From Ananas comosus (Eukaryota; Streptophyta; Magnoliopsida; Poales; Bromeliaceae), in contig NC_033632.1 in the NCBI RefSeq assembly GCF_001540865.1, positions 1,701,435-1,765,434 of the forward strand: 64,000 bases of DNA, given 5' to 3'. The translations under genes were made by a program, and so were the position numbers. This document shows, one piece after another, positions 1 to 11,943 of the stretch; position 1 is the first letter of the stretch, and every line of letters begins with the position of its first letter. The notes beneath the pieces are model-generated. The model made no database searches. It worked only from the letters and a program-made list of their open reading frames with translations, and had not been told where the DNA came from.

Positions 1-156
1 GCCTATTCTTTTTATATCAAATTGAAGCTCCTAAATAAAAGAATAAGAACGTTCTTGCTTTAGATTACCAATAATTGTACAAGAAATACCTGTGTTTGCC
101 TGCATATTCTAGAAGAGTTGACATTTTACCCTTTTTTTTGGTTAAATTTTGAGCAG

Positions 157-333
157 GTATTTTTGCTGCATCCTCCTATTAGAGCTAATGAAGGGGATAA
201 AATTATCATGTCCTTCACAATGAGCCGATCCAAGGAAAATCATCGGTTGATGAATGTCGAATTCACCTGTGAATTGGAGCAGTCATCTGGCAAGCGGCTC
301 TCGCCTGTCACTTCCAAGGTTTTCATTGAGTAG
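157..333 (+). CDS. C-terminal exon of a type I protein arginine methyltransferase, PRMT10-like (partial)
   Basis: This is the last coding exon of a gene that starts outside the window. A pyrimidine-rich stretch and the acceptor GAGCAG at 151-156 open an exon of 58 codons ending in TAG at 331-333. The peptide contains FLLHPPIRANEGD and SRSKENHRLMNVEF, which resemble the C-terminal beta-barrel of plant PRMTs, where a hydrophobic strand is followed by an acidic turn and SKENxRxM. These enzymes transfer methyl groups from S-adenosylmethionine to arginines of histones and RNA-binding proteins. The catalytic core is not in the window, so the subfamily is uncertain; PRMT10 fits best from memory, and a PRMT6-type enzyme is the alternative. 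The transcript probably continues past the stop, since GGCGGCAG near 767 could be the acceptor of an intron in the 3' UTR. Confidence 0.55.
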   Translation, partial: VFLLHPPIRANEGDKIIMSFTMSRSKENHRLMNVEFTCELEQSSGKRLSPVTSKVFIE

Positions 334-507
334 AAAGAAGCTAAATTCATCAGAGCAAGAATGGTATGCTTAAGCAATCTTTCATACTATTTCGCGATCA
401 CAATTCACTAATATTATGTGTAAACATGGCCACAAAGCTGCAGATTTAAAATTCAATTGCTAATTTTTGATCTCTGATTGATGCCTACCTTCTAGTGTTA
501 TCTGTTT

Positions 508-509
<2 letters not shown>

Positions 510-543
<34 letters not shown>

Positions 544-592
544 GCACACGCACACGCACACGCACACGCACGCGCACGCATGCCCGCACTCA
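510..592. repeat. Compound (TC)n-(CA)n microsatellite
   Basis: About 15 CT units run directly into alternating CA/CG dinucleotides ending near 592. The Arg/Thr-rich open frame across it is an artefact of the repeat. Confidence 0.95.
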
Positions 593-1431
593 CACGTGCA
601 CGGGAACATGCACGCACGAGAAATATAGGTTCCTCAAATGTCGATATTGTTATCACATGCTTTTGATCATTTACTGAGTTGCTAATAATGCTGATAGTTT
701 TTTCAATTCTGAACTTCCAATTGTTTTTTTAACTGCTGCTTAATTACATTTGTTGCTTGGCGGCAGGCTCAGGAACTCTCAAGTCTCAACTCCCAAGTGA
801 TTTGGTCGGTTTGTGTACTATTCTCTTCTATTAGAAAACAATTTGTTCTCGGAATGTCGGCAACGTCGATCCCGTGCAGACAATGGTGAAGTGGTATGAG
901 TTTTCTTCATTGGACGCGATTCCGATCTACGTCACAGGACGTGTTTTTATGGAGCTTTTGAGGCTTAAAAGCTTTTGTAGTGGTCGGAGTTTCTATGACC
1001 TGTGTATTCACTTGTTTCTTTTGTCGAGTGTTTTATTCAAAGCAATTCATGGTTGAAAAAGTAAAAGACTTTCAGGTAAGTCTTATAAAACTGTTTTTGA
1101 CAGAAGCCTGCTACTTTTTTCAGTTAGAATCCATTCGACAGTTATATTTCTGTAGAAATAATTTCACATTCATCTAATCTTATTTAAGCTTCCTGCTGCA
1201 GCTTTTGCGAATACAAATTTTTTGCTTAATTTACTGTATAGAATTAGGTACTATATTATTAATAGTGTTTTTGTGTTATTAGGTTTTTGGCTCCTAGAAG
1301 AAAGAATATACGTTTAGAATGATAGTGGTCTTTTAGAGTTTAGTGGGTAATTGGTTGAATAATATGATCTAATAAAAATTTGATAGTATCGAGCGCTTGG
1401 TACTATTCAGAATAGTATAGTAGTCTGATTT

Positions 1432-1434
<3 letters not shown>

Positions 1435-1467
<33 letters not shown>

Positions 1468-1896
1468 TGAGGCTACTATGCTATCGGAAGCACGGAGTCT
1501 TCCGTACTTCCAGCTCGTTTTCGATGTTGCGACTTTCGAATCGTCGATCGGCTCTGTTAAACTTGATCTAGAGTATTTGGAGTACATAGAAAATAAATTT
1601 TATTATTTTTCGATACCATTTGCCTAGTGATCGAATAGGCTCAAAATCAGCAAATTTCAATGGCCGTCGTTTGCAAGTTTAACGGTGTAGAAATATCCAA
1701 ATCGCGTGAAATTTTGATAGAAAATTCTTTATACTATATAAAATAAGATCAATATTTTTGATTTAAAATTTTAATATCATATTATTATATTTTGTAAGAT
1801 TTTTATTTTCAGCCGTTGATTTTGAGCCCCTTCGTTCACTAGGCAAATGATATCGTAAAATCATAAAATTTATTTTCTANNNNNNNNNNNNNNNNN

Positions 1897-1930
<34 letters not shown>
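1435..1930 (+). mobile_element. Micron-like non-autonomous element lying between TA microsatellites (copy 1)
   Basis: A TA run (1435-1461) is followed by a unique body starting GGCTACTATGCTATCGGAAG, then a 17-N gap (1880-1896) and another TA run to 1930. The body carries a long imperfect inverted repeat, with arms at about 1592-1650 and 1808-1878 that share the words ATTTGCCTAGTG and GGCTCAAAATCA on opposite strands. The same body is present in reverse orientation at about 22250-22568, with matching words such as AGAAAATTCTTTA. Placement inside TA repeats resembles the rice micron elements. The sequence left of 1435 (about 1380-1430) looks like the end of a second related copy. Confidence 0.6.
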
Positions 1931-1932
<2 letters not shown>

Positions 1933-2647
1933 ACTGGCTGAAATATCAAAGAAGAGAGTTGTGAATTAAAAAAAAAGAAAGTTTAGGGACTTAATTCGTA
2001 AATGGAGGCGGCCTTGGTGTATTTGACCCTTTCTCACGAGACCAGCACGTACCGAACTTATCTCCTCGATACCAAACTTTGATTTGTAATATTACACCTC
2101 AACCTTTGGTTGTCTCAAAATGAACCCCCGATTTTGCCTTTTTAATTGACATGATTTTGAGCCTAAATTTCTTTAATTAGAGTTATTTGTATTAGCTTCT
2201 GAAAAAACAGAGAAAAAACAGTTCTTAAAATTAATTGCTATAACTCCATGGAGATGATGGACGCTTTAAAATAATGGAAATTACTGTTAAAGTTGTTAAA
2301 TTTAACTGTTCAAAATTTCTCAAATCAAAGCAAAAATAAATAAATAAAAATCTAAAGCTTCGGTTGGCATCGTAGTTATTTCCTATAATTTTACACGCTA
2401 AAAAATTCTATAAAATTGCAAGTAAATTAGTATTCCCTCCCACACTATTTGATGTAAAACTTTTATTATCTTATAAAAGAGTAGTTCGGGGGGGTCTTGT
2501 TCCAAATAGCCAATAGCGGAGGGGCCACAGTGCACTTTTCCCGCTCTCCCCGAGTCCCATCGGTACCAAACAATCTCGCGGGAGGAGCGAAACCATTCAC
2601 GAAATCTCCTCGACACCATTACCAACCAACCAACCACTCTTCGTATC

Positions 2648-2694
<47 letters not shown>
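2648..2694. repeat. (TC)n microsatellite in the 5' leader
   Basis: A CT/TC run immediately upstream of the ATG at 2709, probably within the 5' UTR. Pyrimidine-rich leaders of this kind are common in plant genes. Confidence 0.9.
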
Positions 2695-2696
<2 letters not shown>

Positions 2697-2708
2697 TCGC
2701 CTCCGACG

Positions 2709-4018
2709 ATGCACCGCTCCTCGAGCGCCGCGCGCACGTCCGACGAGTACTCCTCCCCCGCCGCCGCCGCCGCGGCGGCGGCGGCGAAGGGCGGCGGAGG
2801 CGGCGGGTCCTTCGCGGTGTCAGATCAACTCCCCACCTACGATCCCCGATCCCACGCGGGGAGGAAGGAGGCGGCGCGCGCGAGGTTCGCCGAGGACGCC
2901 GTCCACGCCATCCCCGTCGTCCTCGTCCTCTGCGCCTTCCTCCTCTGGCTCTCCTCCGACCCCGGTACGATCACCCCCCCGCATCGTGCTCTTGTTAGGG
3001 TTTCTTTGTGTTGTCGTGCTTGTTTGGGTCGAAAGGTATCATCGTCGATCAGGATTACGAGGAAATTTTAGCTTGCACTTGCGTTTGGAATCAAATCTGA
3101 GTAGGATTCAACTAATCTCGATTTAGAAGAACAATACGATTCGGCTCGATTCGATTAATTCCAATTTGGAATAAATTGGAGGCGAATTAGATTCCATTTT
3201 TGTTTTATTGTTAGGATAGAAATGGAAAATCGTTTCAATATGTTTTACTTTTTGGTTAAACAATAGGAGAAGAGTACATATGATTATTTTTAAGTAGAGG
3301 TATATTGGGGCTACAAATATATTTTAAACTAATATCATGAAAAATTCTAGTAAAATCATTTTGAAACCTAATCAAATAATGGTTCCGGAAACAATAAACT
3401 AAAGAAAATTGCAGTTCCAATTTGCTGGAATTTTAGGTAATAATTTGGAAATTACTAGGCCATGTAGGTATTTCTGTGGTAATTTTCACCTCTAGATTTT
3501 GTGTGCTCTGTTCATATACAATGAAGAGATTTTTAATGAATGTGGAACTAGCAAAAAAAAAAAAAAAAAAAACTGTTTTGATAAGAAATTCAATTTCATT
3601 ACTAATGTTTTCTTTTTTGTACAAGTGTTTGGTTAGGGAATTAAGTGGGGATGATGGAGATATCCTGCGAGATATCAATTATCGTGGAATTGTGTTATTC
3701 TCTGGAATAAGCCTTTATCCCAACTAATTTCAATTTTTCCTAGTGAAACACGGGGTCGATAACATAAGAAGAGTTAAAATCCTTCTTAGGGACCTTTTGC
3801 ACCCCCCCAGGATAAAAATTCTCAAACAAAACAATACCTTATGTCTTTTCCTTTGCTAATGTAACAACTGGGTGTGGTAAGTTTGTTAGACATTGTCTTT
3901 CTTGGATGTTCCAAGATCATGCCTTTTATTTCACTTAGTTTTCTTCTAAACAGAAGTTGTTATGGTGAATAAAGATCATCCTGTTGTTGCCAGAATCAAG
4001 AATATGACGAACAATTGA
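2709..4018 (+). CDS. Small single-pass membrane protein of unknown function
   Basis: Two exons, 2709-2964 and 3954-4018, join in phase to encode 106 aa. Exon 1 starts at an ATG just after the TC-rich leader and gives MHRSSSAARTSDEY, an Ala run, a Gly run, the stretch SDQLPTYDPRSHAGRKEAAR, and a hydrophobic segment at residues 66-81 (HAIPVVLVLCAFLLWL), then SSDP. The donor is G|GTACGA. The acceptor AAACAG at 3948-3953 restores the frame as EVVMVNKDHPVVARIKNMTNN and a stop. The layout, a basic disordered N-terminus, a TYDP motif and one C-terminal membrane helix, matches an uncharacterised plant family I recall but cannot name. Exon 1 is convincing. Exon 2 rests on phase and splice signals and could be replaced by an alternative acceptor. 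The protein is likely membrane-anchored by its tail. Confidence 0.6.
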
Positions 4019-4962
4019 TGCGTACGATGACACTCCATCTTAGCACTTAATAAAGGAATTGATCAGAATGTTTTTGAAGAAGCGAGAATAGCTTTGCGAG
4101 TGAAGGACCAGAATAAGGGATCTCTACTTCTTTTTCGGAGAAGAGTACAACCAACTACTAGCCTATCTTTTTTATCTTGGTACATATAATTCTTTCGAGT
4201 AACTCCATTTATTTGATTCCGTTTTGCAAGTAAGTTCAGTGTTATTTTCTTTGGCATTTTTTATTTTTATGAATATTGAGACTGGAGCAATATTGTCTTC
4301 TAACTTGGATGCTCTTTCCATCATTTGGAATAGAAATTTGTTGATGCAAATAGAAACCTATTGATACTGAATAAATCTCCTCTCCCTCGGTGCAAAATTT
4401 CTAGCTTCGATGAACATCGCGTGCAAAAGCAAAATTTATCCAGTATCAAACTGAATTTTCCACCGCAATCGATTAATAACTTCGGCTGAAGCAATCTGTT
4501 CAATTGGTTTCGTACTTCTGTAGAAAATTGGATTGGAAAGTTCATAAAAAATCAAATGGTTTGCCTTATTTTCACCATCAGTTTTAGATGTAGGGCTCTG
4601 TTCAAATTACTGTTCTTGAGAAAGAAAGATGTTATAACATGCTGCAGATGAGCTAGCGATATCTTGGAGCTTATGCACTTAAATCAATTAGCTTACCTTC
4701 GTCTTCTTATCTATCTTCAATCTCCATTGTTCACTTTTTATTGTTTGATTTATCGTAGTTTCATTTTTGATCCAAACTCCAATTCTCTAAAATACAACAA
4801 TTATCTTCGGTCCACTTCAGGTCAAAGTCAACTACGTCGTCCATTCATTTTTACGCATTCACTTATTGTCAAAAAAATTATAGAACCTAGATGAATATCA
4901 ATTTTATAACTATAAAAGCAAGCAGCAAAATCCCAGTTCGGTACTATGCTATCTTGTTCTTG

Positions 4963-5002
<40 letters not shown>

Positions 5003-5547
5003 AAGCAGCAAAAAAATTTATTTAAGCACAAGTCATCTAAAAATCTATCTTAATCAGAACTTCATTGCAAACTTGCAATTGATTATTCACCATGGTATAG
5101 TTTGAAAATAGCGCGGAAACAAAGAGAGCGCATTAAAAATGCGGTCTTATGTCTGACGTGGCAAACAATTTCCAGAGACTTTAATTCGGAAATCTTGGCT
5201 AGGTTCGTGAAGTCTAAATGAGAATTATCCCTACACCCAGATCATCATCCGAACATCCATGAACCGCTTGATGTATTATCTCTCCATTTCGTCAACTTCC
5301 GTACGGACGGCCAGGAGGACCGGATCACAGATGTAACCATGCACCCGATTCACGTGATAGTTTCTCTGTCGCGTTACGGAGGATTCGTTCGCATTGTCGC
5401 AGAGCGAGCGACTACAGGAGAGAAACTTGGATTCGAAGAAACCAATGGAGTCGTTTCCATCCTCCCCCTCGATTTTATTACTAAAACCCTAATTATAGTA
5501 ATGCTCTCGGATTCGATAGAGCGAGAGCGAGATCGACGCGATCGCGG
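4019..5547. other. Intergenic region with a poly(A)-tailed retroposed fragment
   Basis: This holds the 3' flank of the small membrane protein gene and the promoter and 5' UTR of the PGR-like gene. Apart from a 71-bp poly(A) insertion at 4931-5001, nothing gene-like is seen. Confidence 0.6.
4931..5001 (+). mobile_element. 5'-truncated LINE/SINE 3' tail with poly(A) and target-site duplication
   Basis: A 71-bp insert contains GGTACTATGCTATCTTG followed by a run of nearly 40 A. It is flanked by perfect 12-bp direct repeats CAAGCAGCAAAA at 4919-4930 and 5002-5013. The word TGCTATCTT matches the 3' ends of the LINE-like fragments at 23293-23890 and 36275-36348. Confidence 0.7.
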
Positions 5548-8368
5548 ATGGATCCCCTCGCGATCCGCTTCCTCGTCTCCCTCCTCGCCTCCTCCGCGAT
5601 CGCCGCTCGATCCTTCCGCCGCAGATCCGTGGATCTGTCGGGCGTTCTCGTCGGGATCCCGGTCATGGTGATCCACATGACCGCGGGCTATAGGTTTCGC
5701 GATCTCTTCTTCTTCGCCTTCTTCTTCTTCGTGTTCGTTCGATTTAGATCGGATTTTGCTTACTCAGAGGTGTTGAACTGGGTTTTTGAAGGTTCGCGGC
5801 GCTTCTTCTGGTGTTCTTCTTCACGTCGTCGAAGCTCACGAGGGTCGGGGAGGAGCGGAAGCGCGCCATTGATGTGGAGTTCAAGGAAGGGGGGCAGAGA
5901 AATTGGTGACATTTTGTTGTAGCATGTCAACTGTTTGTGAAAGATTTGGTCTTTCTTAGGCTCGCTAATTGTTGCCACTTCCATTTTTTTTCCTAAACTT
6001 TTGCTCTTCTAATTGTTTGATCTTCTAAAATTTTTGCTTCTCATTAGTTGGTAGATTTCATTAAGGATATTTCGTCGTGTGCTGGCTCTACTGAGCTCTT
6101 TATTTGATTGCTATACCCTAAAAATAGGATCTTTATTAGTTGGTGTCTATATTTTAGGCCATTTAATGAGATTTTACTTTCATTTAGATTTTTTCTTTTT
6201 TCCTGTTTACTTGATGCTAAGTCTATTTAGTGTTTGCTGTAATGCTTAGCTTATGTCGTCATTTGATGAGACGTCTCTAAATCTGGCAAATGATATGTTT
6301 GTCCAAAAAAGTGAACAAAAGCTATCAAATTTTGAGTTGTCTAGTTTAGTTTCTAGGAAAGATGGTGGGAAACATTCTCCTTCCATAGCGAAATAGTATG
6401 AGATGGTATGGTTAGCTTATTTGTCATATTCAAGATCATTATAGCTTAAAGAGAAGTGCTTTAACGAAGCTATTCCTTCTAATAATCAAGAATGTTTTTT
6501 GCTTTTTACTTTGTATCAGTATATCATGGCATTATTGGAGTTCTGAATGATTATTGTAGATGTTTTTTTTGCGGGAAATTCTTTTGCCATGTCTTATAAC
6601 TTGCTGTCCACCATCTATCCTAATTGGCAGGGTACAAGTTCTAGCAAATAGTGGTATCGCTACAGTTTTGGTAGTTATAGTAGCATTCTTAACTGGGGGA
6701 CAAGATAGGTGCTTGGATACAAAAGAGTCAAATTATGTAACTGGACTAATTGGTGGTATTATCGGACATTATGCTTGCTGCAATGGAGATACTTGGTCTT
6801 CGGAACTTGGAATACTTAGCAGAGGTCAACCGCGGCTGATCACAAACTTCAAGGTATGAGTTTTTTATATTTCTGGGAAATCTTCTATATGCATGGTTCT
6901 TAGTTAATCTGGCGTTTATATTCAAGAAATTTCTTTTGTTTAATTAATTTTGCGGAGAAAGTAGAAGCGTTTTACTTTTACTTTGTTGTCCCAATTAGTT
7001 CCGTCCATTTATCTTATTTGTAACCCCCGTTTATCTAAATTTTGCTATTCCTTTTTCAAAATCTATTCTTATAGATGTTCAATTCATACTTCATACATAA
7101 GTTTGGATTCAAAATAAGTGCTCTGGCTTACATCAGTTAAATTTGCATAATATTGGTCACACTTTGGTTAAAAGCTTCTTTTTGAATCTGGCTAGTAAAG
7201 CAGCTTGAAATTAAGTAATTCGACTGTTAACTCTATCTTGCTTTAAGCAGATTTTTACTATAGTAAGAGTTCACTACCTCTCTAAAACCCTACGGAAACT
7301 GCTTTTCTGATAAGCTAAAAATCATAACAGAAAGGTGAAGAAATATGCAAATTTTCTGTTATATGCATATTTTCTATTCACATACTTTCTCACTGCTTTT
7401 TCAATCAGAAGATATTAATTTTTATTACTACTGATATTATTCTTCACCTCCATTCAATCAGAAAGTTAGAAAGGGCACAAACGGTGCAGTAACTGTTGAT
7501 GGGTTTCTAGCAGCAGCTGCAGCGGGCTTTGTCATTGGGCTCACTTTCGTCCTAGTTGGATTCCTCACCTCTGAATGTGCTCCTAAGATAGCTCGGAGGC
7601 AGTTGCTTGTTGTACCGATTGCTGCAGCAGCTGGGCTGTGCGGAAGCTTGATTGATTCCTTGTTGGGTGCAACACTGCAATTCAGTGGATATTGCACTTT
7701 GCGAAAAAAGGTAAATAATTCTTCACCAGTCATTGTTGTTTTCTTTCTGATGGTCATTTGGGCGAAATTGTTTTACGAGTTGTATTATGAGTTTGTTATC
7801 CTACTTTCATGTAAGTATCAATATACTGCTTACCTTCATTTGGTATCGAGAGTGTCACCAATTTTATCGGTATTGTCCCCTTTCATCGAATAGATTCAAC
7901 TCTGCCATCATCTTACATTTTTACATGGTCGGTTTTTCTGATATTCCAATAAAAAGCTAATAAGGATTTTAATAAGCAAAGCTTGATATACATGCTGATT
8001 TATTAAGCTTATGGACAACAAGTATAGCATAAAAAGACTTCATTCGGTAGATCTTTGGCTCTTTGATGACTTGATAATTAAAGTTAAGAGGACAGTGGCT
8101 CCTCGAATTAGAAGGCCTGACTAGCTATCAAGCACTTTATTGTGCTATTCGTTATCCTTCTAGTACGATACTCCTATTTGGTATATATTTTTCCAAAATT
8201 GTTCTAATTGTTCATAAATCTGGTGTTGTTATGCAGGTGGTTGCAAACCCAGGTCCAACTGTTAGCAAGATCTCAGGAAGGAACATTCTAGACAACCATG
8301 GGGTCAATGTCGTCTCCGTGCTATTAACAACACTTCTTACAGCGATCGCGTGCTTGTACATCTTCTAA
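5548..8368 (+). CDS. PGR: PGR / TMEM19-like membrane protein (DUF92 family)
   Basis: Five exons, 5548-5693, 5792-5905, 6631-6853, 7462-7710 and 8237-8368, join in phase to encode 287 aa, close to the Arabidopsis protein PGR (about 288 aa). All junctions are GT-AG. Hydrophobic segments are visible at residues 4-20, 30-47, 49-60 and 95-112, then around [32 protein letters not shown] and [19 protein letters not shown]. Family hallmarks are [52 protein letters not shown] and NPGPTV. The [10 protein letters not shown] region is the most conserved part of DUF92 proteins. PGR has been linked to sugar responses and growth in Arabidopsis; its biochemical role is not settled. The gene lacks obvious lesions and is probably functional. 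It lies downstream of the small membrane protein gene on the same strand, with its own promoter. Confidence 0.93.
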
Positions 8369-10694
8369 GCATACCGATCCATCATTCCTCTTCGTCTACA
8401 TTTGTACGGTAGTTAATGCTAGCCGGGTTTTCCCACATTATTACCAGGATTAGTGTTAACAGTTGTACCATAAAGCACACTAGTTGTTAACAAGGCCACG
8501 GATTTTAATTTTATTCTTAGTTTTGGATAATTTGATACATTTTATTCTTCTATTAGTTGGGGGGCAAGATTCAAAGTGCGCGGTGACACGATACCTGTTG
8601 TACTTTACATTTGTAGAAGCATTTCGTAATTACGTGAGGTAGTTCCTTTTTTTTTCGATTGTATTGTTTCCTGTATGAACTCTAGATGACTTTGATATAT
8701 GTGCATCTGTCTGATCTGTTTCCTTTAAAAACAACTTCTCTACCTAAAGGTAGAAGCTATGTGTTTAACAGTCAAGATGTTTGCAGCTTCCGCCGACAGC
8801 GAGAAGCTGAAATGAGCTTCTAGAATCCGAATGCAAAAGCTCTAATTTCTGCCTTTAACTGTAGCAGTAAGCTGCTGGGGTCTTGTTAATTCTACCAAAT
8901 TTTGCAAGCAATATAGCATCATGGGAACAAGGTTTTTCAACACTTTATTAGCAACAAACAAAACAATTTATAAATACATAGTTTATACTTGCACACGCAT
9001 GAAAACCAGGAACTCAAGCAGAGTTCACAAGCATTCTCTCACGTCTTACACAAGGTGGACAGAGGAACATGCGCTCGGTCACAACCACGCCATTATTTTC
9101 GCATACAACACTTTTTGCGCTCACATAAATCCGATAGAATCAAGATGCATGAAAACCTCGACACTCCGCAAACTCACAAGAGAATTTACTCTGATTTGCA
9201 GCAACAGCAGAGGCAGTCGAGGCAACACTCGCAGGCCTCGTAGCAGCAGAAGCAGCATTACAAGGTGAAAAAGCTGTTCAAGAAAGAGTTTAAACGACTC
9301 GGATTAGTAAGTTGAAGTCACCGTGTATTATGATACCTTAAAGGTTGACTTTATAAGAAACGATCCAGAAATAGTCACCAAATCTAAGAGGACAACAGCG
9401 AGCAGAAGAATGAAGAAGAAGAAAAAGAGCAATGCAGGTTCCAAACAAGTTACAAACCTTTACTGCTGCAAAACAGTTTGCCGATTTTTGTTGGCATGTT
9501 TGATTTCCATCTAACAGGTAATAAGGCAATGAAATCTCTCTCTCTCACAAAAAGATTGCTAAAGACTAACCCTTTAACCTGTTCACAATTTTTTCTTTTT
9601 CTTCTGAGGGCTCAAACACCATCAATTTAGCATAAGAGGAAATAGGCAAACAACAACTGATTCAACAATAGCACAATTTTCTTATATCATATAAAATATT
9701 TTTCTCAGTTACGTGGGATATATTGCTTATCAACAAATATGATGCATTGGCAATGGGCCTTATCCTTTTCTTTGCATTAGGTGATGGGCAACTAAAATTA
9801 ATGAAAAGCGACCTCTTTTTTTATGTGATAATGCTAGCTACTTGATTTATGAAAGATCCAATGGTGCGCATAAAATGCATTCAATGACTCCCAACTACTT
9901 GATGCATGTATTTATACAATTAGCTCCTTGACTCTGCCTCAAAATTTTTAAAAAATTTTTTTTTCCTCCTATTTTTGGTGTAATATATAAGAAATATATC
10001 CAGTTGTTGTAAAATGTTCTTTCACCAATTCATCAACAAAAAAAAACGAAAAACAAAAAACAAAGAAAGATAACTTCATTTAGCATAAGATGTCAATTTG
10101 ATGAATCCATTTGATATCAGGTGAAGTGTATTTTATATTCAAAATAAAAGTTCGTTACCAGCCGAGGATCGTAGGGACATATATTTTTGTAATGGATTAC
10201 TCATAATTCGTCACGTAACAGCGGGAAGATGCTAGGGACTTAAAATATTTTTGTTCTGGATTATTTATGATTCCTATAACTTTCCAACTTGAGTCATATA
10301 GTGATGATTTGGATATCTTAAATACAAAATATGAAGATTTTTTGCAATATTACAAACCACAAAATGAACAGCCCGTAAAAGCATTCTCAGTTAGTTCTCA
10401 ACTTTTAATTTGTTATAATTTTATTCCGGACTATTATGTATAGTTTTAATTTATCTATTAGAACTGACATAACAATACTGTGACAAAAATGCCAAAAATC
10501 GCGAGCAAATCATAACCATTTTGAACTTGAAGATCAAAGCTAAGCAGTTCATAAAGTGAGGAATTCTCTTTTCGACTCCTCCGACTCGCATAAGAGTTAT
10601 GAATTATGATATATTTGTGTATTTTCAAGAAAAAAACGAAGTAGAAAAATCAAAACAGAAATGAAGAGGAAGATAATCAACTAATGCATATAAT

Positions 10695-10698
<4 letters not shown>

Positions 10699-10736
<38 letters not shown>

Positions 10737-10943
10737 CCAAGCATAGAGCCAGCCCTTCTCATGGTGGCGCTTCTTGATGTGTTCTGCGTAGGACAGGTTC
10801 TCTGGATCCGCCATTTTTATATGTCTTTAGATATATATTATACTATATACAGAGAGCGAGAGCGCGAGAGAGAGAGAGAGAGAGAGAGANAAGTGCTTAT
10901 TACAAAGCATAGAGTGTTTGTGTGTGTGTGCGCGCGCGCGTGT
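10699..10943. repeat. Cluster of (GA)n and (TG/CG)n microsatellites with an N
   Basis: GA runs lie at 10699-10732 and about 10853-10889. An N is at 10890 and a TG/CG run at 10917-10943. The N marks an unresolved base or closed gap inside the repeat. Confidence 0.9.
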
Positions 10944-11179
10944 GTCAAGGGTGGTGCCTTCTAGTGTCGGCAACCACGTGCGTGGCACGTGCTTGTGTAT
11001 ATTATTGCATTGCACGTTATAATTTCATATATAGTTTCTATCTCATATATGTAAGTCTTTTTATAATTTTTCTAAAATTTTAATTTTAATAATTTTTTTA
11101 TTTAATTTTATATAAGTGGATTTATCATATGCGGGTCCATTAATTAAAGTTGCTTTGGTGATAGGCCCCTCCCTCGTAG

Positions 11180-11368
11180 GAGGAATTCTACACTGTCATA
11201 CTTGCACCACGTCATCAATAATAAGTCAATTACATTCCTTCATTTTAAACAAAAGTATAATAAAAATACTTTTTTACAATCATGATGGAACATATATTCT
11301 TAAAATGATTAATTTGATTGATTTGTTACGCCACGTCACTAATATATCCGTTGCATTCTAGAATTTTT
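11180..11368 (-). mobile_element. MITE family A, copy 1 (inverted)
   Basis: About 189 bp, the reverse complement of the copy at 11473-11661. The ends read GAGGAATTCTACACTGTC and GCATTCTAGAATTTTT, giving short imperfect terminal inverted repeats around AATTCTA. The flanks CCCTCGTAG and CTCTCATAG may be a decayed 9-bp target duplication. Confidence 0.6.
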
Positions 11369-11472
11369 CCTCTCATAGAGTCGTAGTCATACGTTACTGT
11401 TGCTCGGCACCAATCCGAACACGTGGCTCGTATTATTATTATAATAATTCAAGAAGACCCCTGGATGGTTGG

Positions 11473-11661
11473 AAAAATTCTAGAATGCAACGGGTATATT
11501 AGTGACGTGGCGTAACAAACCAATCAAATTAATCCTTTTAAAAATATATGTCCCATCATGATTGTAAAAAAGTATTTTTATTGTACTTTGGTTTGAAAAG
11601 AAGGAATGTGATTGACTTGTTATTAATGACGTGGTGTAAGTGTGACAGTGTAGAATTCCTC
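11473..11661 (+). mobile_element. MITE family A, copy 2, with target-site duplication
   Basis: A 189-bp element running from AAAAATTCTAGAATGC to GTAGAATTCCTC. It is flanked by a perfect direct repeat GGATGGTTGG (11463-11472 and 11662-11671). A 9-10 bp duplication points to a Mutator-like origin. The body contains TTAGTGACGTGGCG and GACGTGGTGTAAG. Confidence 0.75.
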
Positions 11662-11789
11662 GGATGGTTGGTGGGGACATTCTCTTGCCGTAATTATAAT
11701 TAAATCTCTTTCATTTTTTTCTCATTCTATTATTAATTTTTTAAATCAGCTTATTAACATTTTTTTCCTAAATAGTTAATACCAAGTGA

Positions 11790-11943
11790 TATCTCCTCGA
11801 GCAGTTGGCAAAGAACTAAGTGGTTGGCACCCAAGGTCTCAAATTTGAATTCTAGTCGATTTATATTTTCAGCTAAATTTATTTCTAAAATAAAATAAAT
11901 AAAGCGAGTAGCGTGCTACTTATCTCTCTAAACAAAAAAAACA
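11790..11943 (+). mobile_element. SINE-like element, copy 1
   Basis: A tRNA-like head with a B-box-like word GGTCTCAAATTTGAATTC is followed by a 3' end AGCGAGTAGCGTGCTAC, a pyrimidine stretch and an A-run. The arrangement is the same as in the copies at 23989-24146 and about 33745-33880. The 5' boundary is approximate. Confidence 0.55.

Larger units (their letters stand above)
334..2647. other. Intergenic region with microsatellites and a TA-flanked element
   Basis: No gene is visible. The interval contains the probable 3' UTR of the methyltransferase gene (to about 1100), a compound TC/CA microsatellite, an element between TA runs at 1435-1930 with a 17-base gap, and AT-rich DNA leading to the promoter of the next gene. 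Short open frames here come from simple repeats. Confidence 0.6.

Noticed and set aside
2497..3126. A 209-codon plus-strand frame rich in Ser/Leu and Arg/Pro
   Set aside because: It is an out-of-frame reading of the TC microsatellite and exon 1 of the small membrane protein gene.
9186..9257. A minus-strand Cys-rich frame (CCFCCYEACECC, then LDCLCCCCKSE) resembling the end of a CYSTM protein
   Set aside because: It is only 23 codons between two stops, with no acceptor site that opens it and no upstream Pro/Tyr/Gln-rich exon. It may be a relic but cannot be supported.
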